From: CAZOJJ01 sp964580105
GTDB taxonomy: Bacteria; Bacteroidota; Rhodothermia; Rhodothermales; Rubricoccaceae
Assembly: GCA_964580105.1 (NCBI GenBank)
Contig: CAZOJJ010000018.1
Span: 1 to 52,583, forward strand
DNA length: 52,583 bases
Direction: 5' to 3'
This document shows positions 35,886 through 50,012 of this stretch, in pieces. Position 1 is the first letter of the stretch, and each line of letters opens with the position of its first letter. The position numbers and the translations under genes are program-made. Below the pieces are notes generated by a model, which worked only from the letters and a program-made list of their open reading frames with translations, searched no databases and had not been told where the DNA came from.

Positions 35886-37184
35886 CTACCGCTGCACGGT
35901 CACGACGGCGGCCTCGCCGCCCGTGCGTACGACGTACACCCCCGGCGCCAGCCCCGATACGTCCGCCTCGATCACGCCGCCGACCCTGCCGCCGAGGCGG
36001 AGGTGGAGAGCTTCCCGGCCAAGCACGTCGTAGAGCACGGCCTCGCCTGCGCTCGTTGCTACGTGAAGCACACGAAAGGCCGGGTTGGGCCACACCCGCA
36101 GGGTCGCCTCCGCCTCCCCGGGCGCCTCGGCGGGCTCGCTCCCCACCGGCACCACCTGCCCCGTCGTCCGGTAGACGCCCCAATGGGGGTCCGGCGTCCC
36201 CGTCCCCGTCAGCGCGGCGTACAGGCGGCCGTCCGGGCCGACGATCACCGCGTTGATGCGCACGCTCTCCGGACCGTCGTAGACTCGCCCCAGCGCCTCC
36301 CACGTCTGCCCCACATCGAAGCTGCGGTGGACCTCCCCCGTCAGCCGGCCCACCGCGTAGAAGACGCCCGCCGGAGCGGAGCCTCCTCCTACCCCTACGA
36401 GGTGGGCGGATGTGGGGACGATACCGACGCGGGTCCACGTCGCGCCGTCCGCCGACGCCCACAGCCCGAACCCCGGCTCGGGGTCCTCGATCCGCGCGTA
36501 GAGCACGCCGTCCTGCGCCGTGATGAGGGAGGCGCCCCGGTAGACGAAGTCGGCCCAGAGGTTGGAGAGGCCCCACGTGGCGCCCCGGTCGTCGGAGTAG
36601 ACCATGCCGCCGAGGCAGCCGGCCACGAGGCGGCCAGTATGCGGGCCGGCGCGGAGCTCGGCGAACGCGCCGCACTCGTGGTTCGTGGTGGAGGTTTCGA
36701 GCCCGTCTGCGCGGTGCCAGGTGGCGCCGCGGTCGTGGGAGTAGCCGAGGCCGGTGGAGTCGCGGATCCCCGTCAGGAGCGCGCCGCGGTTGGGGCCATC
36801 GAGGGCCGAGGCGAACAACTCGCCCCCTTTCGTAAAGACAACGGGCCATGATTGTCCTCCGTCAGTAGAACGATATATAACCGCACCGCTTGCGGCTAAT
36901 AATGAGTCTGCCGTGAGTGCTTTGAGATGCTCCGAGCCCGGATTCTCGCTGACGCCCCGTAGCGAACTCGATTCTGGGTCAAAAGTGTACAACGAGTCAC
37001 TTTCGAGAACATAAACGATATTTTCAGAACCATTCTCAAGATCACGAGGTACGAGTGGTGTGCCGATCATCATCCAATCCAACTCGACAGGCTGCTCCAG
37101 AGCACACGGAGCAATAGGACCGGGGAGGACGAGCCCCCCCAGTCCCATCGCCGTCACCATCAGACGTCTAAGTAACCGGGGCAT
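35886..37184 (-). CDS. Secreted BNR/sialidase-like repeat protein with T9SS sorting domain
   Basis: A 432-residue surface or secreted protein. After a signal peptide it carries repeated Asp-box (BNR) motifs of a beta-propeller: YRSTDGGQSW, YSHDRGATW, YSDDRGATW, WASADGATW and HRSFDVGQTW. It ends with a T9SS type A domain (LRVWPNPAF, then LYDVLGREALHL, then APGVYVVRTGG). The Asp-box fold occurs in sialidases and in non-enzymatic propellers; no sialidase catalytic residues are evident, so no activity is assigned. A GTG at 37191-37193 could extend it by three residues. The N-terminal quarter (about 36841-37080) is only about 50% G+C against about 70% around it. Confidence 0.85.
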   Translation of the reverse strand: MPRLLRRLMVTAMGLGGLVLPGPIAPCALEQPVELDWMMIGTPLVPRDLENGSENIVYVLESDSLYTFDPESSSLRGVSENPGSEHLKALTADSLLAASGAVIYRSTDGGQSWPVVFTKGGELFASALDGPNRGALLTGIRDSTGLGYSHDRGATWHRADGLETSTTNHECGAFAELRAGPHTGRLVAGCLGGMVYSDDRGATWGLSNLWADFVYRGASLITAQDGVLYARIEDPEPGFGLWASADGATWTRVGIVPTSAHLVGVGGGSAPAGVFYAVGRLTGEVHRSFDVGQTWEALGRVYDGPESVRINAVIVGPDGRLYAALTGTGTPDPHWGVYRTTGQVVPVGSEPAEAPGEAEATLRVWPNPAFRVLHVATSAGEAVLYDVLGREALHLRLGGRVGGVIEADVSGLAPGVYVVRTGGEAAVVTVQR

Positions 37185-37193
37185 GGCGAGCAC

Positions 37194-39947
37194 TCATTTC
37201 AGGAGCATGACCCGTTGTGTGCGACTACCCCTCGCGCCGCCGTCGAGTTCTACGTCGGCCCGGACCACGTAGAGCCCCGTGGCTAGCCGGCTCCCGTCAA
37301 GCGTCGCGGTGTGGTAGCCGGCGTCACGGCGCTCGTTCAGGAGCACCGCTACCCGGCGGCCCAGCAGGTCGTACACGGTGAGCGTCACGTGCCCGCCCTG
37401 GCCTAACTCGAACGGGATCACAGCTATGGGATTGAAGGGGTTGGGATAGGCATTCGCCATTCGGAGTGCATCGGCAGCCGCTGCGGAGGACGCAGCCTGC
37501 GCGGCAGCGTGGCGTTCCGCACTCGCGCCCCGTGCTGATCCAGCGCTCCAGCCGGCAGACGCGACGAGTATTTGGGCGTCCTCGGTCAGCCCCCCATCGG
37601 GCCAGCCGGCCTGCAACTCGGAGAGGGCCGCGAGGGCCGCGGCCTCGTCGGCGTCCCCGACGGCGATCCGGACCAGGGTGGAGAGCGCGTAGAGAGCGTG
37701 CTCGGTCCTGCGTAGTCGGCCGCCAGCGTAGCCGCCGCAGAGCGGGCCTCGCTCGTCAGCCCGCGCGCCAACTGGGCCGTCGCGAGCGCCTGGAGGGCCC
37801 ACGGCCGACGGGGGCTACCCTGCCCACCGGCGAACGCCGTCAGCACGTCGGCCGTCGCCGGGTCGTCCCGCTCGCCGAGGAAGTGCGTGGCCGTCGCAAA
37901 AGCGAGCGAGCGGTCTTCCTCCGTCGCCGCCGCCGCGAGGGCTGCCCGCAGCAGACCGAAGGCGGCGGGGTGATCGCCCTGCGAAGCGAGGTCGTACGCT
38001 TCGAGCACGGCCTGCTTGACCGCCGAGCGGTCCTCTCTGAGCTGCCCGCCCGCCGGTAGCTCGACGTGAGCGAGGGGCGCCCCAGCCTCCCGCGCAGCGG
38101 GCGGCGTCTGCCGGAGCGGCTGCACCTCGATGACGCTGCTGCCGTCTTCGTCGAGGCCGTGCTGCGTTTCGAGGAGGATGGGGTTCCCGAAGACGTCTTC
38201 GCCCCAGAAGTTCCACTCGGCGTTCAGCACACTGGCGACGGACGCCTTCGCGTCGAACGGCGCGTTGCCGCCCCCGTCCTGGTAGTGGTCTTCGATGACG
38301 TTGTTGCACCAGTCCCCACACTGACCACTTGTGTAGACCCCCGCCTGCACGACGGAGTACGTCTGCGCATTGATGCCGCCGCCCTCATTCCCAGAAATGG
38401 TCGTCACAGCGTCCGGATCATCGTGGGTGTACCGGTCGAAGAACACGGCCGCGTAGTCCTGGGCATCGACGCCAACGCCCCCGTTGTTGCGAACGTTGGC
38501 ATCGTGCAGATAGGCGAAGCTGGCCGTGCCTCTAGCAAGGATGCCCGCTTGGCCGTTTTCCTGGATCAAAGCTCCGTTCTCAATTAGGACGGATCCCCCG
38601 TTCACAACAGCGACGCCTGCTCCTGAGTTGAGTTCGATCCGGCTCTCAACTCCGCTTCCGTTGGATGTCACAACGACTGGATCGAGCGAGTACCCGCTAG
38701 CCACCCGGAGACCGATCACCTCGTTGTTGCTGATGGTGACGCCCTTCAGGGTCAGCGCAGCGCTCCCGTGGGTGGAGACGGCCGCCTGACCTCTCTGGGA
38801 CAGAACGGGTTGCACCTCCTCCACCGTCACGTCTATCAGCGTACCGCTGGAACCGTCGGCGAAGGCGATGCCGTCCCAGCCCTGCCCGGCGCTCGCTTCG
38901 GTGAAGGTGCTCCACTCCCCGTCGAGCACGCCGCTCACGAGCACGCCCTCGCCCTGCGCGAACGTGAACGTGCGGAGGGAGTCCGCCCACACCTCGCCCG
39001 AGGCCTCCACCTCCAGGCTCCCCGTCAGCGCCGTCGTGTACCCGCCGTCGCCCGTGGGGTAGACGAGGTGCGAGTGGGCCACCGTCGGGGCCGGCACCGT
39101 CGGCGTGGAGTCGAGCGTGAACCGGACGACGTAGCTGTCGTCGAGGTTGCTGCTGTTGTTGCCCACGATGACGAGGTCGCCGCTCTCGTCCTCGGCGATG
39201 TCAAGGACGAACGCCCGCGGGTTCATCCCGGCCGCCGGATCGACCGCGCACGCGACGATGCGGAAGCCCCCGTCCGGCCGCTCTACGACGTCCCAGGCGA
39301 TGTCGCTCGCTTTTTGCTCCTGAGGGTCGCCCGGGAAGTGGTCGTTGGGGTTGCTCATCCGCCCGTAGGAGTACTGCCACTCCTTGTTGCCGTCGTGGTC
39401 GAACTTCACCGCCATCATCACGCGGATCCGGGCGTCGTTGGGCCAACAATCAAGCTCGATGCCGGGGGCCCGCCGAGGCCGGATCGGGCGGGTTGTAGTT
39501 GACGAGGTCCCGGTCCCGCGTGAAGCCGACGGCGAGAAACCCGCCGCCGGAGGTGTTCTCGACGCGCCAGAACGTCCCCTCGAGCCCCGCGTCGCGGTAC
39601 CACTCCACTTCGCCCCCGGGGCCGATCTTGGCGATGGTGGCGAAGCCGCAGCCGTAATCACCGATGCATTCGACGCACGAGGTGCTGGTGACGCCGGGGT
39701 ACGTGCTGTAGCCCGCGGCCACGTAGCCGTCGGCCACGCCGGTCGCGGTCTTGCTCTCGGTGATGGAGTAGAACCAGTCCTCGCCGGAGCCGGTCTGCGT
39801 CTGGGGGTTGCCGTCGGGGTCCACACCATCCCACGCGGCGAGCTCCCAGAGCACGTTCACGTTGGGGACGAGCTGGGCGAGCGCCTGCGGCGAGATCCAG
39901 AGGAGGAACGCCGTGAGAAGGGCGAGGCGAGAAAGGAGGTGGTTCAT
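37194..39947 (-). pseudogene. Secreted parallel beta-helix protein with T9SS sorting domain, two frameshifts
   Basis: Three overlapping frames join into one protein of about 917 residues. It has a signal peptide (MNHLLSRLALLTAFLLWISP), then WYRDAGLEGTFWRVENTSGGGF-type repeats, a right-handed beta-helix (VTISNNEVIGLRVASG, ISGNEGGGINAQTYS), a helical TPR-like part and a T9SS domain (ANAYPNPFNPIAV, then YDLLGRRVAVLL). The frame is lost at a C-run near 39465-39470 (one extra C; removing it restores GPGIELDCWP) and again near 37712 (one base missing between DYA and RTEHALYALS). Either a decayed gene or two sequencing errors. Its last stop overlaps the start region of the BNR gene. Confidence 0.75.
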
Positions 39948-40102
39948 GGTGCTACCCCAGCAAAGCTGTGTGCGACGGAAAGAAGGAGCACCGAGAGCGT
40001 AGGAGATAGGGGCCAAGCCTGCAAGGAGGGCACAGGAAATGACCCAGGCCGGACGCCGAGCGCAGCGTCGCCGCTCAACATACGGCGCGAGGCCAAACGC
40101 GA

Positions 40103-40137
40103 AGAGCCCCGGCCGCCTGGGTGGCAGCCGGGGCTCT
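40103..40137. terminator. Hairpin downstream of rpoC
   Basis: Perfect 11-bp arms agagccccggc (40103-40113) and gccggggctct (40127-40137). It lies 22 nt past the rpoC stop on the minus strand. The following bases on that strand (TCGCGTTT) are only weakly T-rich, while ccttttcc follows on the plus strand. It may end rpoC transcripts or act in both directions. Confidence 0.55.
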
Positions 40138-40159
40138 CCTTTTCCGTTCTCGCGTCCGA

Positions 40160-44512
<4,353 letters not shown>

Positions 44513-44547
44513 GGGTATATCGGGGGATTTGATGATCGGGTCATCGG

Positions 44548-44616
44548 GTCATCGGGGGCGGGTCAGCGGGCGACGGGCCCTAGCCCGATGGTCCGCTGAC
44601 CCGATCTCCCGATGAC
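44548..44616 (-). other. Intercistronic inverted repeat, rpoB-rpoC
   Basis: A two-part stem: 44548-44556 with 44608-44616 (9 bp) and 44560-44569 with 44593-44602 (10 bp), loop 23 nt. The outer arm abuts the rpoB stop codon. The left side also shows atcgggtc in tandem. No T-run is present. Confidence 0.75.
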
Positions 44617-47600
44617 TCAATCAATCCTGACTTCGAGGCCGAGGCCCTGGAGCTCGCGGACGAGGACGTTGAAGCTCTCGGGCACGTTCGGCTCGGGGAT
44701 GTTGTCCCCCTTGACGATGGCCTCGTAGGCCTTCGAGCGGCCCTGCACGTCGTCGGACTTCACGGTGAGCAGCTCGCGGAGCACGTTGGAGGCGCCGTAG
44801 GCGTAGAGCGCCCACACCTCCATCTCGCCGAAGCGCTGCCCGCCGAACTGCGCCTTGCCGCCGAGCGGCTGCTGCGTGATGAGCGAGTACGGCCCGATGC
44901 TCCGGGCGTGGATCTTGTCCTCGACGAGGTGGGAGAGCTTGAGCATGTAGATCTGCCCGACCGTCGTCTTCTGGTCGAACGGCTCGCCCGTCTGGCCGTC
45001 GTAGAGCTGCACGCGGCCGTCCTCGGGGAGGCCCGCCTCGCGGAGCTTCGCCTCGATGTCCTCCAGCTTGGCCCCGTCGAACGGCGCCGTGGCGTACGTC
45101 TCGCCGAGCTTGTAGCCGGCCCAGCCGAGGAGGGTCTCGAAGATCTGCCCGAGGTTCATCCGGCTCGGCACGCCGAGCGGGTTGAGCACGATGTCGACCG
45201 GCGTGCCGTCCTCCAGGAACGGCATGTCCTCCACCGGGACGATCTTGGCCACGACGCCCTTGTTGCCGTGGCGGCCGGCCATCTTGTCGCCGACCTGCAG
45301 CTTCCGCTTCTTGGCGATGTAGACCTTCGCCAGCTGGACGATGCCCGGCGGCAGCTCGTCGCCCATCTGGATGCGGTAGGTCTCCTGCTCGGCCGCGCCG
45401 GTGACCTCCTGGTGGCGGCGCTGGAAGTTGGAGAGCAGCTTCCAGACCTGCGCGTTGGTGCCGTCGTCGTCGGTGAAGGCCTGCCGGATCTTGAGCTCGG
45501 CCGGGTTCACGTCCTTGAAGGCGCGCTTGGTCAGCTTCGCCCCCTCCGAGACGACGACCGTCCCGTCGCGGAGCTCGATGGCGCTGGCGGCCTTGGCCTC
45601 CTTGACGAGGGAGAAGAACCGCTCGTAGAACGAGGTCGTCAGCGCGTCCACCTCGCGGGCGAGCTGCGCCTCGATCTCGGCGAGCCGCTTCTCCTCGGCC
45701 TTCTTCGTGACGGGGTCGGACTTCCGCCGGCTGAACAGCGCCGTGTCGATGACGACGCCGTGCATGCCGGGCTTGGCCTTGAGCGAGGCGTCCTTCACGT
45801 CGCCGGCCTTGTCGCCGAAGATGGCGCGGAGCAGCTTCTCCTCCGGCGTCGGGTCGGTCTCGCCCTTCGGCGTGATCTTGCCGACGATGATGTCGCCCGG
45901 GTTGACCTCGGCGCCGACGCGGACGATGCCGCGCTCGTCGAGGTCCTTCGTGGCCTCCTCGGAGACGTTCGGGATCTCGCGCGTGAGCTCCTCCTCGCCG
46001 CGCTTGGTGTCGCGGACCTGGTGCTCGAACTCCTCGATGTGGATCGAGGTGTAGATGTCTTCCGAGACGACGCGCTCGGAGATCACGATGGCGTCCTCGA
46101 AGTTGTACCCCTTCCACGGCATGAACGCGACGAGCACGTTCTTGCCGAGGGCGAGTTCGCCCGCCTCGGTGGAGGCGCCGTCGGCCAGCAGGTCCCCCTT
46201 CTTCACACGCTGGCCGGCCCGGACGCGCGGCTTCTGCGTGATGGAGGTGTCCTGGTTGGTCCGCCGGAACTTGATGAGGCGGTACGTCTTGACCGGCTCC
46301 TCGAAGGCCACGTCGGAGTCCTCGGCGGCCTCGTCGTAGCGGACGGTGATCTTGGTGGCGTCGACGTACTCGACGACGCCGTCGCCCTCGGCCACGATGA
46401 GCGCGCGGCTGTCGCGGGCGACGCGGCCCTCGAGGCCGGTGCCGACGATGGGCGCCTCGGGGCGGAGGAGCGGGACGGCCTGGCGCTGCATGTTCGAGCC
46501 CATGAGCGCACGGTTGGCGTCGTCGTGCTCCAGGAACGGGATGAGCGAGGCGGCCGGCGAGACGATCTGGTTCGGCGCGATGTCCATGTACTGGACCTTC
46601 TCCGGGCGGACGAGCGGGAAGTCGCCCGCGCGGCGGCAGCGCACGAACTCGTTGGTGAACGTGCCGTCCTCGTTCAGCGGGGCGTTGGCCTGCGCGATGA
46701 TCACGCGGTCCTCGTCCTCGGCCGAGAGGTACTCGATCTTCTTGGTGACCTTCCCGTCCTTGACGACGCGGTAGGGCGTCTCGATGAACCCGAAGTCGTT
46801 CACGACGCCGTGCACGCAGAGGCTGGAGATGAGGCCGATGTTCGGCCCCTCCGGCGTCTCGATGGGGCAGAGCCGCCCGTAGTGCGTGTAGTGGACGTCG
46901 CGGACCTCGAACCCGGCGCGCTCGCGCGTGAGGCCGCCCGGCCCGAGCGCGCTCATGCGGCGCTTGTGGGTCAGCTCGGCCAGCGGGTTCGTCTGGTCCA
47001 TGAACTGGGACAGCTGGTTCGTCCCGAAGAACGTGTTGATCACGGACGAGACGGTCCGCGCGTTGACCAGGTCCTGCGGCGTGAACTTGTCGGCGTCGCG
47101 GAGGTTCATCCGCTCCTTGATCGTGCGGGCCATGCGGGCCAGCCCGAGCGAGAACTGCTGCTGGAGCTGCTCGCCGACGGTGCGCACGCGGCGGTTGCCG
47201 AGGTGGTCGATGTCGTCCACCTGGCTCTTGCCGTTCTGGAGCTTGACCAGCTCCGTGATGATGGCGACGATGTCCTCGCGCGAGAGCGTGATGCTCCGGT
47301 TCTTGCGGTCGAGGTCGAGGCGGACGTTGATGCGGTAGCGGCCGACGTCGCCGAGGTCGTAGCGCTTGTCGGAGAAGAAGAGCCGATCGAGCACGCCGCG
47401 GGCGGTCTCGACGTCGGGCGGCTCGGTGCCGCGGAGCTGGATGTAGAGGTACTCGAGGGCCTCCTCCTCGGAGTGCGTGGGGTCCTTCTTGAGCGTGGCG
47501 AGGAGGGTGGTCATGTCGAGCCCCTCGTCGTCGTCCTCGTCCTTCTTGAGGAAGACGCGCTCGACGCCGGCCGCCTTGAGCTTGTCGTAGTCGTCCTCCT

Positions 47601-48495
47601 TGAGGACGTGGTCGGCCGGGAGGACGACCTCGCGCTCGCGCTCCTCGGAGATCACCTCGCCGGTGTCCTCGTCGATCACCTCGTGGGTGACCTCGACGGT
47701 GACGGCGTTGGCGAGCGTGCGGCCGACGAGGTCCTTGAAGTCCTTCTTGGTCTTGGTCGCGGCCTCGTCGGCGAGGCCGAACAGGCCGATGATGTCGGCG
47801 TCGGTGGAGTAGCCTAGGGCGCGGAGGAGCGTCGTGACCGGGAGCTTCTTCTTCCGGTCGATGTAGGCCCACATCGTGTTCGCCACGTCGGTGGAGAACT
47901 CGATCCAGGAGCCCCGGAAGGGGATCACGCGGGCGCTGTAGAGGTCGGTCCCGTTAGGGTGGACGCTCTGCCCGAAGAACACGCCGGGCGAGCGGTGGAG
48001 CTGGCTGACGATGACGCGCTCGGCCCCGTTCACGATGAACGTGCCTTTCTCGGTCATCATGGGCAGGTTGCCGAGGTAGACGTCCTGCTGGATGGCCTCC
48101 TCGGGCTCGTCCTCGTCCTCGTCCTCCTTGCTGGAGAGGCGGAGCTTGGCCTTGAGCGGGAGCGCGTAGGTGAGCCCCTGCGCGATGCACTCCTCGATGG
48201 AGTGCTTCGGCGCGTCGAGCGTGTAGTGGAGGAACTCGAGCGTGTAGCGCTCCCGGGTGTCGGTGATCGGAAAGTGTTCGTGGAAGACGGCCTCGAGGCC
48301 CTTCTTCGGATCGCGCTCCTCGGGCGCGAGGTCGGCCTGGATGAAGTCCTCGAACGACTTGAGTTGGACCTCGAGGAAGTCCGGATAGTCGAGGACGGGC
48401 TGGATCTTGGCGAACGACTGGCGGGAGGCTTCCCCGTTGACCTGGCCGTTCCGCTGGGCGCGGCGGCCCGTGTTCTTCCCGTTGGTGATGCTCAA
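44617..48495 (-). CDS. rpoB: RNA polymerase beta subunit
   Basis: Catalytic beta subunit; 1292 residues. The rifampicin region (TNQLSQFMDQTNPLAEL, then THKRRMSALGPGGL) keeps the Asp, His and Ser positions at which resistance mutations usually occur. MPWKGYNFEDAIVISERVV, RHGNKGVVAKI and GGQRFGEMEVW are intact. One universally conserved Glu (WALEA in most bacteria) is Tyr here (WALYAYGAS). The start is best taken as TTG at 48493-48495, with AAGGGG 6 nt upstream and LSITNGKNTGRR as N-terminus; no ATG is suitably placed. It lies 409 nt after rplL. Confidence 0.98.
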   Translation of the reverse strand: MSITNGKNTGRRAQRNGQVNGEASRQSFAKIQPVLDYPDFLEVQLKSFEDFIQADLAPEERDPKKGLEAVFHEHFPITDTRERYTLEFLHYTLDAPKHSIEECIAQGLTYALPLKAKLRLSSKEDEDEDEPEEAIQQDVYLGNLPMMTEKGTFIVNGAERVIVSQLHRSPGVFFGQSVHPNGTDLYSARVIPFRGSWIEFSTDVANTMWAYIDRKKKLPVTTLLRALGYSTDADIIGLFGLADEAATKTKKDFKDLVGRTLANAVTVEVTHEVIDEDTGEVISEEREREVVLPADHVLKEDDYDKLKAAGVERVFLKKDEDDDEGLDMTTLLATLKKDPTHSEEEALEYLYIQLRGTEPPDVETARGVLDRLFFSDKRYDLGDVGRYRINVRLDLDRKNRSITLSREDIVAIITELVKLQNGKSQVDDIDHLGNRRVRTVGEQLQQQFSLGLARMARTIKERMNLRDADKFTPQDLVNARTVSSVINTFFGTNQLSQFMDQTNPLAELTHKRRMSALGPGGLTRERAGFEVRDVHYTHYGRLCPIETPEGPNIGLISSLCVHGVVNDFGFIETPYRVVKDGKVTKKIEYLSAEDEDRVIIAQANAPLNEDGTFTNEFVRCRRAGDFPLVRPEKVQYMDIAPNQIVSPAASLIPFLEHDDANRALMGSNMQRQAVPLLRPEAPIVGTGLEGRVARDSRALIVAEGDGVVEYVDATKITVRYDEAAEDSDVAFEEPVKTYRLIKFRRTNQDTSITQKPRVRAGQRVKKGDLLADGASTEAGELALGKNVLVAFMPWKGYNFEDAIVISERVVSEDIYTSIHIEEFEHQVRDTKRGEEELTREIPNVSEEATKDLDERGIVRVGAEVNPGDIIVGKITPKGETDPTPEEKLLRAIFGDKAGDVKDASLKAKPGMHGVVIDTALFSRRKSDPVTKKAEEKRLAEIEAQLAREVDALTTSFYERFFSLVKEAKAASAIELRDGTVVVSEGAKLTKRAFKDVNPAELKIRQAFTDDDGTNAQVWKLLSNFQRRHQEVTGAAEQETYRIQMGDELPPGIVQLAKVYIAKKRKLQVGDKMAGRHGNKGVVAKIVPVEDMPFLEDGTPVDIVLNPLGVPSRMNLGQIFETLLGWAGYKLGETYATAPFDGAKLEDIEAKLREAGLPEDGRVQLYDGQTGEPFDQKTTVGQIYMLKLSHLVEDKIHARSIGPYSLITQQPLGGKAQFGGQRFGEMEVWALYAYGASNVLRELLTVKSDDVQGRSKAYEAIVKGDNIPEPNVPESFNVLVRELQGLGLEVRID

Positions 48496-48904
48496 AGCAG
48501 ACCCCTTGTCGTGGTTTCGATGCGCGCGGCCCCCCGGAGGGGGAGCGCGGGACAACCGCAGGTGCGTGGTGCGCGTGATGCCTCGGTGGCCGAGGCGGGC
48601 GCCGGCCCGGCGCGGCGCCCGGCCCGCCCTTTGCTTGGGCCGGGTGCGTCCGAGGCCCTACGCCCGGTCCGGATCGGGGTTCCGACCCGGCCGGCCGCGG
48701 CCCGAGGCGTGAGGTGATCGGCCGGGAGCCCGGCCCTGAACCCCCGGAAACACGCTGGGATGGCGGATTCCGGGGTTCCGGCGTTGACGCCGCGCAACCG
48801 GTAGGTTTTCGCGAGGAAAGCCCGCCCCCGAACGCGCCGTGTACGCGCGCAGGGGCGGGCCGCTTCGCGGGGGGCAGGCGGCGGGGCCACCCGTCCCTGC
48901 CCGG
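48496..48904 (-). other. rplL-rpoB spacer, no gene seen
   Basis: The 409 nt are very GC-rich with many small inverted motifs, and I find no convincing reading frame. The only clear element is the hairpin at 48820-48860. In many bacteria this spacer carries a partial terminator and RNA processing sites that set the ratio of L7/L12 to RNA polymerase. Confidence 0.6.
48820..48860 (-). terminator. Probable attenuator after rplL
   Basis: Arms gcccgcccc (48820-48828) and ggggcgggc (48852-48860), perfect over 9 bp. On the minus strand only three T follow, which suits partial read-through into rpoB. Confidence 0.55.
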
Positions 48905-49285
48905 TTACTTGAGCTCGACGGAGGCGCCGGCGCCTTCGAGCTTGCTCTTGATGTCCTCGGCCTCGTCCTTCGACGCGGCCTCCTTGACGGTGTTGGGCGC
49001 GCCGTCGACGAGTTCCTTGGCCTCCTTGAGGCCGAGGCCGGTGATGGCGCGGACCTCCTTGATGACGGCGATCTTGTTGCCGCCGGCGGCCGTGAGGACC
49101 ACGTCGAACTCGGTCTTCTCTTCGGCGGCGGCGGCGGCACCGTCGCCACCGGCCGGGCCGGCCACGACGGCGGCAGCGGCGGCGGGCTCGATGCCGTACT
49201 CGTCCTTGAGGACGGTGAGGAGCTCGTTGGCCTCCTTGATGGTGAGGTTCACGAGGCTCTCGGCGAGGGCGTTGATGTCAGCCAT
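48905..49285 (-). CDS. rplL: Ribosomal protein L7/L12
   Basis: Stalk protein that recruits translation GTPases; 126 residues. The N-terminal dimerisation part (MADINALAESLVNLTIKEAN) is followed by a long Ala/Gly hinge and the C-terminal domain EKTEFDVVLTAAGGNKIAVIKEVR, with GLGLKEAKELVDGAP carrying the factor-binding helix. The Ala-rich hinge is somewhat longer than in E. coli. It follows rplJ after a 166-nt spacer with a strong inverted repeat and precedes an attenuator-like hairpin. Confidence 0.98.
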   Translation of the reverse strand: MADINALAESLVNLTIKEANELLTVLKDEYGIEPAAAAAVVAGPAGGDGAAAAAEEKTEFDVVLTAAGGNKIAVIKEVRAITGLGLKEAKELVDGAPNTVKEAASKDEAEDIKSKLEGAGASVELK

Positions 49286-49377
49286 GGTAGGGGGGGGTTC
49301 CTGCGGCGGTCTCGGCGCATCCGGGCCCGGAGTGGCCGTTCGGCGCTACGCCGCTGATTAAGGGATGGATGGAAGGC

Positions 49378-49443
49378 GGAGTGCGGAATGAGGAGTGCGG
49401 AACGGCGGGCAGGGTGCCTTCCGCACTCCGAACTCCGCACTCC
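49378..49443 (-). other. Intercistronic inverted repeat, rplJ-rplL
   Basis: ggagtgcggaa occurs twice (49378-49388, 49392-49402). Its complement occurs at 49419-49429 (perfect) and 49433-49443 (10 of 11). Together they form a near-continuous stem of about 25 bp. It starts 9 nt below the rplJ stop. Confidence 0.78.
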
Positions 49444-49451
49444 CAACTGGG

Positions 49452-49982
49452 TCAGGCTTCGTCCTTCTCGGCGATCTCCTTGACGACGCCGGCCAGCTTG
49501 CGGCCGGGCGCCCCGAGGGCGCTGGCCACGTTGGTGATCGGCGCCATGAGCAGCCCGAGGATGTCGGCGATGAGCTCGTCCTTGCTCTTGAGGCTGGCGA
49601 GCGCGTCGAGCTGGCCCTCCCCGAAGATGGCGCCGTCGACGTAGGCCCCCTTGAACTTCGGGAGCTCCTTGTCGCGGCCTTCGAGGAACTTCTTGATGAC
49701 CTTGGCCGGGCCGGCCGGGTCGTTCGTGAAGGCGACGGCCGTGGGGCCGTTGAGCTGCGCGAAGAGCTCGTCGAACCCGCCCTTCTCCTCCATCGCGCGG
49801 CGGAGCAGCGTGTTCTTGAGCACCTTGAACTGGACGTCGGCGTCGCGGAAGGCGCGGCGCAGCTTCGTCACCTCGTCCACCGTGAGGCCGGCGTAGTCGG
49901 TGAGGTAGACCGTGTTGTGGCCTTCGAGCTGCTCGGCGATGGCGGCCACCGCGTCCCGTTTCTGATCTCGTGTGAGCGGCAT
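49452..49982 (-). CDS. rplJ: Ribosomal protein L10
   Basis: Binds 23S rRNA and anchors the L7/L12 stalk. It has 176 residues with the typical start MPLTRDQKRDAVAAIAEQLEGHNTVYLTDYAGLTVDE and the L12-binding C-terminal helix near ALGAPGRKLAGVVKEIAEKDEA. In E. coli L10 represses its own operon by binding the mRNA leader. Only 30 nt separate rplJ from rplA here, leaving little room for such a leader within the spacer. Confidence 0.98.
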   Translation of the reverse strand: MPLTRDQKRDAVAAIAEQLEGHNTVYLTDYAGLTVDEVTKLRRAFRDADVQFKVLKNTLLRRAMEEKGGFDELFAQLNGPTAVAFTNDPAGPAKVIKKFLEGRDKELPKFKGAYVDGAIFGEGQLDALASLKSKDELIADILGLLMAPITNVASALGAPGRKLAGVVKEIAEKDEA

Positions 49983-50012
49983 GGTTCTATGCGTCTAAAG
50001 CGTGAACGGGGC

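Noticed and set aside
35886..37184. Sialidase enzyme
   Set aside because: Asp-box repeats alone do not make a sialidase; the arginine triad and Tyr/Glu nucleophile pair are not evident.
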